Shown here in pieces: positions 46,460-55,897 of a DNA stretch of 64,000 nucleotides. The stretch is from Rebecca billardiae RCC1528 (taxonomy: Eukaryota; Haptophyta). Position numbers and translations under genes: made by a program. Numbering within the stretch: position 1 is the stretch's first letter; every line of letters begins with the position of its first letter. The stretch covers positions 558,001 to 622,000 of the forward strand of contig OZ251236.1 of NCBI GenBank assembly GCA_965240325.2. The letters are read 5' to 3'. The notes beneath the pieces are model-generated. The model worked only from the letters and a program-made list of their open reading frames with translations, had not been told where the DNA came from and ran no database searches.

Positions 46460-49400
46460 ACGCCGACGCTGTCGACGACAAAGGCGGGGGCGGTGGCGGT
46501 GGCGGGCGTCGGCGGCGGCGGTGGCGTTGGACGCGTGGTGGGCGAGGCCGACATCGCGTCGCTCGGCCTCGGCGTCGCGCACTCCAGCCGGCCCGCCGAC
46601 CTCGAGCGCATGCGCGACGCGCTCGGCCTGCGCGACGACACGGTGGAGAGGTTCGACCTGGCGTGGCGGATCCTGCTGAGCGTGGCGCTGAAGCAGCTGG
46701 CGCTGTGGCGCGCCGCGCTCGCGCGCTCGAGCGAGGCGGCCGAGCAGGCGCGCGACGGGCCGCACGCGCCGCGCCGCGCCGCGTCGGGCGCCACGCCCGC
46801 CGCGCAGCGCGCAGAGGCGAGGCAGCAGCAGCGGCTACTGCAGGCGCAGGTGAGCAGCGCGGCCGCGCGGCTTTTCCCGGGCGCGGCGGTGAGCGAGGGC
46901 GTGGCCAGGCGGCTGGCGAGCTCGGTGCTGCAGGCGCACGCGGCCGTTGCGGCCGGGCACGCCGAGCGCGCCGCGCCGCGCGTCGTGCAGCTGCCCCCGG
47001 AAGTCTCGCGGCCGCGCGCGCAGCGGCTCGCGTCGCGCGGCCGGGGCTTGGCCGGGCCGGCGCCGCCGGCCGCGGCCGGCGCGGCGGACGACGGCGGGGG
47101 CGGCGGAGCCGCGACGGACCCCGACGAGCGGCGCGGCTCGCTCTCGACGCAGCTCGCGCAGCGCTCGCCCCTGCCCCCGGCCGCGCCGCTGCCGCCCTCG
47201 CCCGACCTCACGCGCGAAGCCTCGCAGCAGCGGCGGCGCGCTCTCTCGTTGCTCCACCCGCAGAAGAGCCGACGCGAGTCGGCGGCGGCGGCGGTGCAGA
47301 CGGAGAAGATGCGCCGGCGGCACCGGCACAGCGAGGAGCGCGCCGCCGACGCCCTCGCCGATGGTGGCGGCCCCGACTCGCCCCCGCGGCCGCGCGCGCG
47401 CCTCCGCTCGCAGTCGTTTGACGAGACAGCGCTCGGCACAGACGCGGCGGTGGCGGCTCAGATCGAGGCGAGATCGAGCCTGCAGATGGCGGTGAGCGCG
47501 GTGCAGAGCAGCGTGCTGCCGTCGGTGGCGGGCGTGGTCGAGATGACCGCCAAGATGCGCGAGCGGCGCACGCGCACCGCGCTCCAGCACGCGCCCAGCC
47601 AGCGCACCGAGGACGACATCCAGCTGATCGCTGATTGGATGAGCACGCTCCGGCTAGACGCGCAGGCGCGCGCGGCGGTGAAGATGCGCGCGCTGGCGAG
47701 CGCGGTGACGTACCACGCGCTCGAGGCGGGGCAGCTGCTCTTCTCGCAGGGCGACGAGGGCGACGCCTTCTTCATCGTCTTCTCCGGCGACGTCGGCATC
47801 TACATGGCGACCGCCGCGCCGTCCGAGCCCGTGCGCATCCCGCGCGTGATCCAACGGATCGACCCGCGCGCGCACCCGGGCGGCGGGCGGCGGCGCTCGC
47901 TCTCGTTCGACGGGAGCGACCCGGCGGCGGCGGTGGCGGCGGCGGCGGCGGCGGCGGCGCACCTCGAGCAGCGCCAGGCGCAGCGCCGCTTCGGCCGCGG
48001 CCTCCTCACCACCGCCGCCGAGGCCACGCGCATCGCCATCCACTGGCAAAGGCAGTCAGCCGATTTGACCGACCTTTTCGCCGAGGCGGACGGCTGGCTG
48101 GCCGAGCCGGGCGACGGCGGGGCGCGGCGCTCGGCGGAGGCGGGGTCGCCGCGCGCCGCCGCGCGGCTGCGCACGCTGCGCGCGGGCGCGCACGCGGCGA
48201 CGCTCCGCCCGGCGAGTCGCGAGGTCGGCCGCAGGCGCAGCAGCGTGCGCGCAGCCGGCGGCGGCGGCGGCGCGCCGGACGAGCTGTCGAGGCGCGTGGC
48301 GGCGGGCGGCGACGATGCGGCGTCGTCGCGCCGCTCTTCCGTCGCCGACGCGCCCGGCGGCCGGCGGCGCGGCGGCCCGTCGCTCTCCCGCCGCTCCAGC
48401 CTCGCGCGCGGCGCGCCGGACGACGCGGAGGACACGGAGACGGTCGTCGACGGCGGCGGCGGCGGCGGCGGCGATGAGCCCAACCAGGGGCGTGCGCTGT
48501 TGGTGGACCAGCTGCCGGAGTGGCTCTCGAAGCACTGCGGCGTGCCCGTGATGCGCGCCAAGGGCCGCGACTGCTTCGGCGAGCTCGCGCTCACCTTTGC
48601 GCAGCCGCGCGCCGCGACGGCCGTCACCCTCGAGCGCACCGAGGTGCTGCGCGTAACGGCCGTCGGTTACAGACACGTGCTGCACGGGGCGATGCAGGCG
48701 CTGCTCTCGACGAAGGTGGACTTCCTGCGCGCGGTGATGCACGCCGCGGCGCCGCGGCACGAGCGCGCGCGCCTCGACCTCGGCCGCGTGCGCAAGCTCG
48801 CCTACTTCCTCCGCCCCCTCCGGTGCGAGGCGGGCGAAACCGTCGCGCCCGAGGGCGGCCATGCTGCTCAGGTCTTTCTGATCTCGAGCGGCGAGATCGA
48901 GGTGCTGGCGGGGGGGCACCCGGTGGCGAGGCTGGCGAGGGGGCACGTGTTCGGCGAGCTGGTCACGGTGGCGGAGGCGCTGCGCGCGCCGCAGCCCGCG
49001 CAGGTGCCCGACCGCCTCCTCGGCGGGCGGCGGCGCGAGGCGACGGCGCAGGCGGCCGCGACCGCGCGCGGGCAGCAGGCGGCGGCGCACGAGCGCGCGG
49101 TCCGCGAGGCGCGCTTCGAGTTCTCGCTGGTCGTGCGCTCGACGGAGGCGGAGCTCTTCGCGGTGAACAACGCGGACCTGATCCAGCGCTTCGACTCGCA
49201 CGTCGTCCTCGGCCTCGCGCGCCAGTACGACGAGCGCCGCGCCTCGTGGCGCGCGCGAGCCAGCGCGCTCGCCAACGCAGAGGCGACGCTCGCGGCGGCT
49301 GTTGCGTACAGGCAGGGGCACTCGCCGCGCGGGGACGTGCGCTGGCCGCCGCCGCCGGTGCGCGCGGCGGCGGAGGCGGGCGGCGAGGGCGGCGGGGGCA

Positions 49401-49892
49401 GCTCGCCCGCGCCCGGCGCGGCCTCGGACCCCAGCGCCGCCGCCGTGGGCGCGGGCGGCGCCGCCGCCGACGACCTGCCCCGACCGCAGCAGTCGCCGTT
49501 TCGGTTTCTGCCGTGCCGCGGCGCCGAGGCGACGGCGGGCGGCGCGGCGGTGGGCACGTACGTGAGCACGCTGCAGCACACGCACCAGCGCGCGCTGCGC
49601 GAGACGGAGCGCGCCGCCGCCGCCGCCGCCGCCGCCGCGGGCGGAGGAGTGCGCGCCGACTCGGCAGCAGCCCACTCCGGCGCCTTCACGCCGTCGGTGC
49701 CGCCCGGCGGGCGCGCGGCGGCGGTGCACGGCGCGAGCGTCGGGCACGCCATCCGGGGGCGCTCGACGTCGCCGCCGCCGCCGGCCGCGCGCGACGCGCA
49801 CCACGGCGCGGGCGCGGGCGCGCACCTCTCGCCGAGCGCTCGCCACGCCGCCATCCCGCCGCCCATCTCCGCTGCCCTGGCCGAGGCGGACG

Positions 49893-49928
<36 letters not shown>

Positions 49929-50122
49929 TCGGCCGCGGCCGCGGCGGCGCGCCTCGCGACACGGGGGCGGCCGCAGCGGACCCGCAGCAGCTGAGCCCGA
50001 GCGCGCGCCGAGCGGCGGGCGGCGGCGCCAATTTCAGCCCCGGCGGCTCGCCGCTCTCGATCTCGCTCGCGCCAATGGGCGGCGGCGGCGGCGCCACCGC
50101 CGGCAGCGGCGGCGGCGGCGGT

Positions 50123-50171
<49 letters not shown>

Positions 50172-51526
50172 ACTACACAGGAGGTTCTGAGCCCTCTTCT
50201 CACGGGCTCCCCTTGGAGGGCCCGCACGCGCTGCCCGCGACAGTCGCGCGGTTCCGAGCTCGGCCGGCGGCGCAGCGCGCGGCAGCCGCGGCCTCGCCCG
50301 CCGCGCCGCCCTGGCTGCGCCCCGCAAAGGCCGACAGCGGCGCGCAGCCCTCGGCTGCAGCCGCGGCGACGCCCGCGCTGCCGCGGCTGCAGCCGGCCGC
50401 GGCCGACGCGCGTCTGTCTCCCACGGCTGAGCTCGAGGCAGCGTCGCCGCAGCCGCCGTCCCCGGGGGTTCTGCCGCTGCTGACGGCGCCGGTCACGCTC
50501 CCCAAGCAGACCCGCCCGCGCGGCCGCCCTCGGATCTCGCCGCACGACCTGGCGACGGCGGAGCAGCGGCGCTCCTACGTGGCGCGCACGCGCGACGACA
50601 ACCGGCCTTCAAGCCGCGCCGCGCACGACGAGAGTGCGATCGGCAGCGTGCAGCTGGGGCGCGTGCTGCCGACGCCGGCGGAGGGCGCGCCTCGGCTGGG
50701 CAGCGCGCTCGGCCGCGCGCGCGGGCGCTCGCGCGAGCGCTCCGCCGCGAGCACGCCCTCGGTCTCCAGCTCCGCCACCGTGATGCGCGCCGCGCTCGCC
50801 ATGCGCGCGGCCGCGACCGGCCGACCGCGCGGCCGCGCAGACTCGATTTTCGACCACAGGGATGTGGTGCTGCTGGCGCAGCTCGACCGGGCGGTGGACA
50901 GGCGGCTGGACCAGAGCGCGGGCGCGGGCGGGCCGGGCGGGCTGCGCGAGTCCACGCCGGTGATGCGCGCGCGCGTGCAGGAGTCCATCCGCGCGCTCGA
51001 GGAGAGCAAGCAGCTGAGCTCCCAGCAGCACCACCCAATCGCGGCAGCCGGTCGGCACGCGGCCGACGGTCGCTCGTCCGCGGGCTCGGGCTCGCGCGCC
51101 GCCGGCGGCTCGTCGCTCAAGCCCTCGCTCGGGCCGACCGCGCCGTCCTCCTTCAAGCGCGTCGCGCCGGGGGAGTTCTCCGAGCAGGACGCCGTGAGCG
51201 CGGTCAGCGCGGCGATGAGCGCTGTCAACTCGCAGCACGGCAGCTGGCAGCTGCAACGGCCGGCGGCGCAGGCGGGCGCCGCCGCCTTGCCCTTTGCCGA
51301 CCAGCCCGACGACTCGCCGGCGGGCGGCGGGGCCGCGGGCATAAGCCGCTCCCAGCTGGCCGGACTGATCCACGAGCAGCTCGCGACGGCCACGGCGGAC
51401 GCCTCCCTGCGCGCCGCGCAGCTGGGCGGCACCAGCGTGGATGCGCGCGCCGCCAGCCGCGCGGCCGCGCACGACACGCACGGCATCGACGCGGTGGCCG
51501 CGGCCAAGACCGAGTACTGGCATTGA
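45881..51526 (+). CDS. Giant cyclic-nucleotide-binding protein with N-terminal TIR-like domain
   Basis: 1,881 residues, single exon, first ATG at 45881. About 60-185 resembles the TIR-like or effector-type domain common in algae (IVSYAHACPFSRMVDALDHY, ELFFFVDLLSVSQH). A first cNMP-binding domain starts at about 580: YHALEAGQLLFSQGDEGDAF and FIVFSGDVGIYM are followed by an insert of about 240 low-complexity residues, then F899-GELAL and R910 in QPRAATA. That is the full phosphate-binding cassette of PKA-type sites. A second, degenerate cNMP domain is at about 970-1110 (GETVAPEGGHAAQVFLISSGEIEV, HVFGEL) without the arginine. The rest is disordered Ala/Gly/Ser/Arg with Asp and Gly homopolymers (poly-Gly encoded at 50125-50168). 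No channel or kinase domain is seen. Confidence 0.8.
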
Positions 51527-51668
51527 GCCTCGCCATCGCGCGGGCCGGTACAACACTGTCGTACAATACTGCATGTACAGTACAGTCTGACTGTACGTAC
51601 GGAGTGTCAAGTATGTCCCATCGTAAAATACAACACGCCCGGCCCGGGACTTGCCGAGCGCATCGCCG

Positions 51669-53195
51669 ATGGCGCCACCGTGGACGCGTGGGCGTGCCGC
51701 GGCGCGCTCGGCGGCGGCACTGCGCCTGCCCGACCTGCCGCCCGAGCTGATTGCGCGCATCGCTGGCAACCTCGACTGCGTGCACGACCTCGCCGCCGCC
51801 AACGCCACCGCGCGCCTCTTCCGGGGACCGCCAATCGAGCGGGCACTTGTCGCGCGCGCGCGCGCTCGCGGGCACGAGCACGCGCTGCCGGCAACACTGC
51901 CGACGCACGTGCGCACGTGGACGGAGGAGCTGCTCGCGCGCGAGTGCGTGTGGAAGTACGCATGCGCCCACCTGCGCGTGGTGGTCAGCTCATCCGGTGC
52001 TCCACCCTTGAGCGCGTTTGTCGACGCCGACGGCGGCGTGCACACGTGTGGCTCTGCGCTGGCCCACCCCGATGTGCTCGGCTCGACACCTGCCCCGCGG
52101 CGCGTGATCACTACCCCGCGGCGCGTGGCCTCGCTCTCGGCTGTACGCGTATGCGCGGTGGCCGCAGGCCATACCCACCTGCTCGCACTCAGCGACGTCG
52201 GCGCCGTGTACGCGTGCGGCAGCCACAACTTCCGCGGCCAGCTGGGCGTCGGCGACCGCGATGGACGAGCGGCGTTCGTGTGGCTGACGGCGCTGCGCGC
52301 CGAGCTGGTCGTCGGCATCGGCGCCGGAGGCGAGCAAAGCTTCGCGCACACCGCCGCGGGCGCTGCGTACAGCTGGGGCAACAACAGCTCTGGCGAGCTT
52401 GGCCACGGCGACTGTTTGGGGCGGCTGGAGCCGACGCGCATCGAGGCGCTGGACGGCGTGCGCGTGGCGGGCGTGGCCGTGGGCGGGTGCCACGCGCTGC
52501 TGCTCTCGGCGTGCGGGCGGGTGTACTCGTGTGGGCTCGACGAGGCCGGCCGCCTCGGGCACGGCGAAGGACACCCGTGGCGGCCGCAGTGCACCCCAAG
52601 ACCCATCGAGGCGCTCGCAGGCGTGCGCGCCGTGCACGTGAGCACTGGGGGTACGCACAGCCTGGTGGTGGACGCGGCCGGCGGCGTGCACTCGTTCGGC
52701 CAGGGCGGCGATGGGTGCCTCGGGCACGGCCAGCAGAGCCGCGTGCCCGTGCCGAAGCGCATCGAGGCGCTGGCGAGCGTGCACGCCGTGTGCGCCACCG
52801 CCGGCACCTCCTCCAGCGCTGTGCTGGGCGCGGACGGCAGCGTGCGCGTGTTTGGTCGGGACGCCTGCAGGTGGCCAGGCCATGCGGACTTGCTCGAGCC
52901 CACCCGCGTCGGTGCTCTCGCTCAGACGCACGTGGTGGGCTGCGAGCTTGGGCAGGACACCGCCCTGTTCTTAACGGCGGGCGGTGACGTGCACGCGTGC
53001 GGCAAGCCGGTGGCCGCGCTCGGCCTCGGTCTGTACGCACCAGCCCAGCAGCACGGGGTCGGGGGCGGGCCCGTCCTCGAGGCCGTTGTTTCCCCGACGC
53101 GTGTGGAGCAGCTACCGCGATTGCGCACTACGGCGCTCATCGATCGGTGGCCTCGGACGGCGACGGTCGGCGACGGTCGGCGGCGCGCGCTCTGA
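51669..53195 (+). CDS. F-box/RCC1-repeat protein
   Basis: 508 residues from the ATG at 51669, no intron. Residues 15-60 look like an F-box (LRLPDLPPELIARIAGNLDC...ARLF). From about 110 to 480 there are about six to seven RCC1 repeats with the usual signatures: VYACGSHNFRGQLGVGDRDG, YSWGNNSSGELGHGD, VYSCGLDEAGRLGHGEG, VHSFGQGGDGCLGHGQ. RCC1 propellers act as Ran exchange factors or protein adaptors. With an F-box the likely role is substrate recognition in an SCF ubiquitin ligase (inference). It follows the giant cNMP protein by 142 bp on the same strand and converges with the phosphatase gene. Confidence 0.85.
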   Translation: MAPPWTRGRAAARSAAALRLPDLPPELIARIAGNLDCVHDLAAANATARLFRGPPIERALVARARARGHEHALPATLPTHVRTWTEELLARECVWKYACAHLRVVVSSSGAPPLSAFVDADGGVHTCGSALAHPDVLGSTPAPRRVITTPRRVASLSAVRVCAVAAGHTHLLALSDVGAVYACGSHNFRGQLGVGDRDGRAAFVWLTALRAELVVGIGAGGEQSFAHTAAGAAYSWGNNSSGELGHGDCLGRLEPTRIEALDGVRVAGVAVGGCHALLLSACGRVYSCGLDEAGRLGHGEGHPWRPQCTPRPIEALAGVRAVHVSTGGTHSLVVDAAGGVHSFGQGGDGCLGHGQQSRVPVPKRIEALASVHAVCATAGTSSSAVLGADGSVRVFGRDACRWPGHADLLEPTRVGALAQTHVVGCELGQDTALFLTAGGDVHACGKPVAALGLGLYAPAQQHGVGGGPVLEAVVSPTRVEQLPRLRTTALIDRWPRTATVGDGRRRAL

Positions 53196-53567
53196 CGGCC
53201 CGTCGTAGCAGCAGTAGTGACTGTGTCGCGCGATGAGCTGTACACTCTGCGCCTTCGCTCGGCCTTGGCGCGATGGCGCCGCGGCCCGGGCCTGCTGCGC
53301 CCCTGCGCCTGAGCCGAGTGCGTGGCGGGCGGACCTATAAGAAACTGCTGAGACTCCGGCCGCAGGCGCTCGGGCAATACCGGACGGCTAAGAAGAAACC
53401 GAGACGTACTACTAGTTAGCCGTGGGATCTCTTCGGCGGACTACTTCGTCGATCTTAAAATTGCCGCCCGCGGACGCGATTGCCTGTAGCCAACGGCATC
53501 GCATTGCTGATGAGTCGTGAGCAATGCGCCGCCGCGCCACCTGCGCCGTGCCCGATGGAGCCCGAGG
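53196..53567. other. Convergent intergenic with dispersed repeat
   Basis: Space between the 3' ends of the RCC1 gene and the EF-hand phosphatase gene; mostly the dispersed repeat at 53324-53489. Confidence 0.6.
53324..53489. repeat. Dispersed repeat, related copy at 23184-23302
   Basis: Same block order as the earlier copy; this one is longer by an insertion around 53400-53460. Confidence 0.8.
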
Positions 53568-55550
53568 CTAGCCGCTTGCGGGCCCGGCAACGCGCCATCG
53601 GCCGCCGCGCATCGCCATGAGCGCCGAGACCGCCACCGCCAGCGCGGCCGGGGCGACGCGGAGGGCAAGTCTGCGCACGCTGTCGAGCGTGCAGCCGCCG
53701 CGAGCGCGCTCGGTCCCGTGCGGCGCCGCCTCGTCGTCCGCGCCGGCCGCCTCCCACGCGGCGCGGTCGGGGAAGCTCGCCCGCTCGACGAGCAGCAGCG
53801 TGCAGAACGCGTCGAGCGGCAGGTCCGTGCGCCGCCCGGTGCGCGGCGTCGGGCTCGCCGGGCGCGCCGAGCCCGGGGGCAGGGCACCGCTTGCCGCGGC
53901 GCCCGCGAGCTTTGCCTGCTCCTCCTCCTCGCCGAGGGTGCACACGGGCGCGTGCGCGCGCTCGAACGGCACGATGGACGCGCCGGAGGGCAGCGCGAGG
54001 TACGCGTGCTGCCGCACGGGCACGCTTGACGGCTCGGCGTTGTACGCGACGCGCACGAACGGGCTGCCCTCCGCCGGCCCCGCCGCGTGCAGCTCGAACA
54101 CGGCGTACGCCCCAAACTGAGGCACGGGCGCGCCGCGCAGACCGAGGTGGGCGAGCAGCGCCATCAGTGTGTTGTCATGCGCCGAGTAGTGGCAGAGGCG
54201 CGCCGGGTCGGAGCCGTCCATCCGCGCGCGGAAGCGGCGGACCAGCTCGGCGGGCAGCAGCCCCGCCGCCAGCCGCGCCAGCTCCCGCTGCTCCGCGTCG
54301 CTCGTCCCCTCGTACCGCAGCCGGCAGCAGTGGTCCGCGATCTCCCGAAGGACCCTCTCCTCGTCCGCGCCGAGCGCGAGGCCGTGCGCGTTGCTCAGGA
54401 TGGGCATCTGAAGCGCGCGCTCGATCGCGACCTGCTGCGCGAGGCTCTGCATGTGCTGCAGCCGCTCCGCATCCGAGCGCTTGCCGGGCGCGAGCTTGCC
54501 GAAGCCGCTCATCCGGTGCAGCTTCTCAAGCAGCGCCTTCACCGCCGGCCGGGCGGCCAGGCGCTCCCACTCGGGCGAGGCGGCAAACGCGCGCGCGCGC
54601 AGGCGCGCGTACCTCGGGTTGAGCTTGAAGCCGTGCAGGAGCGGCTGGTACTCGGCGCGCATGTCTGCGATCGTCAGCGCGACCGCCGCGCCGGGCGGGT
54701 GCTCCTCCTCGCCCCCGCCCGAGCCGTCGATGCGGAAGCCGATCGGCAGCTCAGGCACGAGGCCGAGCAGGAACGAGTGCGCCGAGCCGAGCGTGCGCTC
54801 CGAGTTGGAGGTGTACGAGGTGATCTGCGACGGCGCCGACGGCTTGTGCACGTCGAGCAGCGCGTACCCGTCGATGTAGAACTCGCGAAACTGCTTGCCC
54901 AGCTCGTACAGCTGCGCGTTGCCCGCGGGCGTGAGCCGGCCGCCGTACGTCGCCCAGAACGCCTTGTCGCGCGGCCACAGCGCGCCCATCGGCTTGAGCG
55001 GGAAGCGCGAGCCGTGGCGCGTGATCACAATCACCTGTGACAGCGTCGACGCCGGGTCGAGCGCGTCGAGCCCGTCGTCCGAGAGGTCGGCGAAGAAGGT
55101 GAAGTAAAACTCGCGGTACGAGATGCGGCCGTCTCGGTCCTTGTCGAGGAAGAGCTCGACCATGAGCCGCTCGGAGTGCGACATGGGGATGTCGATGACG
55201 GCGAAGATGTCGTCGAGGGACGCGTACCCGTACGAGCGGCTGTCCAGCTCGCGGAAGCGGTCGCGGATCTTGGTGCGGTACGGCGCGAACAGCTCGCGCA
55301 GCCGGTCCTTCACGACGAGCGCGGTCGCGGCGACGCCGACGCCGCGGTTGGCGTACGAGCGGTAGAGCTTGCCCCAGTTGGTGCTATTCCGCACGGCCGC
55401 GCCGCCGCGCTCGCCGCGCTGGCTGTCGCCACCCATCGGCGCCGGGGGCACTGGGCGCGAGCCGGGACGGACGATCCCCGAGTCGCGTTTGAGGGAAGTC
55501 ACTGATGCACGGTAGACGGCCCTTGACGGTGCATCGATCGTCAGACTCAT
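53568..55550 (-). CDS. EF-hand and histidine acid phosphatase fusion, C-terminal membrane anchor
   Basis: 660 residues from the ATG at 55550, no intron. An EF-hand pair lies at about 95-150: the second loop is canonical (D136-K-D-R-D-G-R-I-S-Y-R-E147), while the first (from D103) lacks good ligands. A histidine acid phosphatase (branch 2) domain spans about 170-500 with VIVITRHGSRFPLKP (R178-H179-G180) and the proton-donor HD motif in YSAHDNTLMALL. LTPAGNAQLYELGKQFREFY and SNSERTLGSAHSFLLGL in between are typical. A C-terminal hydrophobic stretch (VAPAALAVAVSALMAM) followed by basic residues could be a tail anchor. No signal peptide is evident, so the phosphatase may face the cytosol or be calcium-gated (inference). 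Possible substrates include inositol phosphates. Confidence 0.8.
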   Translation of the reverse strand: MSLTIDAPSRAVYRASVTSLKRDSGIVRPGSRPVPPAPMGGDSQRGERGGAAVRNSTNWGKLYRSYANRGVGVAATALVVKDRLRELFAPYRTKIRDRFRELDSRSYGYASLDDIFAVIDIPMSHSERLMVELFLDKDRDGRISYREFYFTFFADLSDDGLDALDPASTLSQVIVITRHGSRFPLKPMGALWPRDKAFWATYGGRLTPAGNAQLYELGKQFREFYIDGYALLDVHKPSAPSQITSYTSNSERTLGSAHSFLLGLVPELPIGFRIDGSGGGEEEHPPGAAVALTIADMRAEYQPLLHGFKLNPRYARLRARAFAASPEWERLAARPAVKALLEKLHRMSGFGKLAPGKRSDAERLQHMQSLAQQVAIERALQMPILSNAHGLALGADEERVLREIADHCCRLRYEGTSDAEQRELARLAAGLLPAELVRRFRARMDGSDPARLCHYSAHDNTLMALLAHLGLRGAPVPQFGAYAVFELHAAGPAEGSPFVRVAYNAEPSSVPVRQHAYLALPSGASIVPFERAHAPVCTLGEEEEQAKLAGAAASGALPPGSARPASPTPRTGRRTDLPLDAFCTLLLVERASFPDRAAWEAAGADDEAAPHGTERARGGCTLDSVRRLALRVAPAALAVAVSALMAMRGGRWRVAGPASG

Positions 55551-55897
55551 CACCGTTGACAATGACGACGCCGGTTGTTACTCTGATCGTCAAGCATCAA
55601 GGCTACTTGTTGATGATCAGTGTCTGCGCTGTACGACGACGCGGATGGGCTACCTGAGGCCCGGGCCATCGATCGCTAGCATCGATAGTGTATATATATA
55701 TAACATGACATATCGACGATGCCCGGCCGGCGCCGGTCCCATCATCCAGCTCGAGTGCCCCGGCCGAGCGCAGTCCCCGTTGCAGACTACCATACTGGCC
55801 GCTGCTCCCGGCGGCCGCCAGGCCCATCGGCAACTCACCTCGACATCGTGCCGCTTGGCGCAGTTGAAGCGCTGTCTGACGTGTCAATCGTCATTCG
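55551..55897. other. Intergenic between phosphatase 5' end and DDB1 3' end
   Basis: Contains the promoter side of the EF-hand phosphatase, including a TATATATATA run at about 55691, and the 3' UTR of DDB1. No gene is seen. Confidence 0.5.

Noticed and set aside
48056-50545. 829-codon minus-strand frame opposite the cNMP protein
   Set aside because: Composition-driven shadow of a low-complexity coding region.
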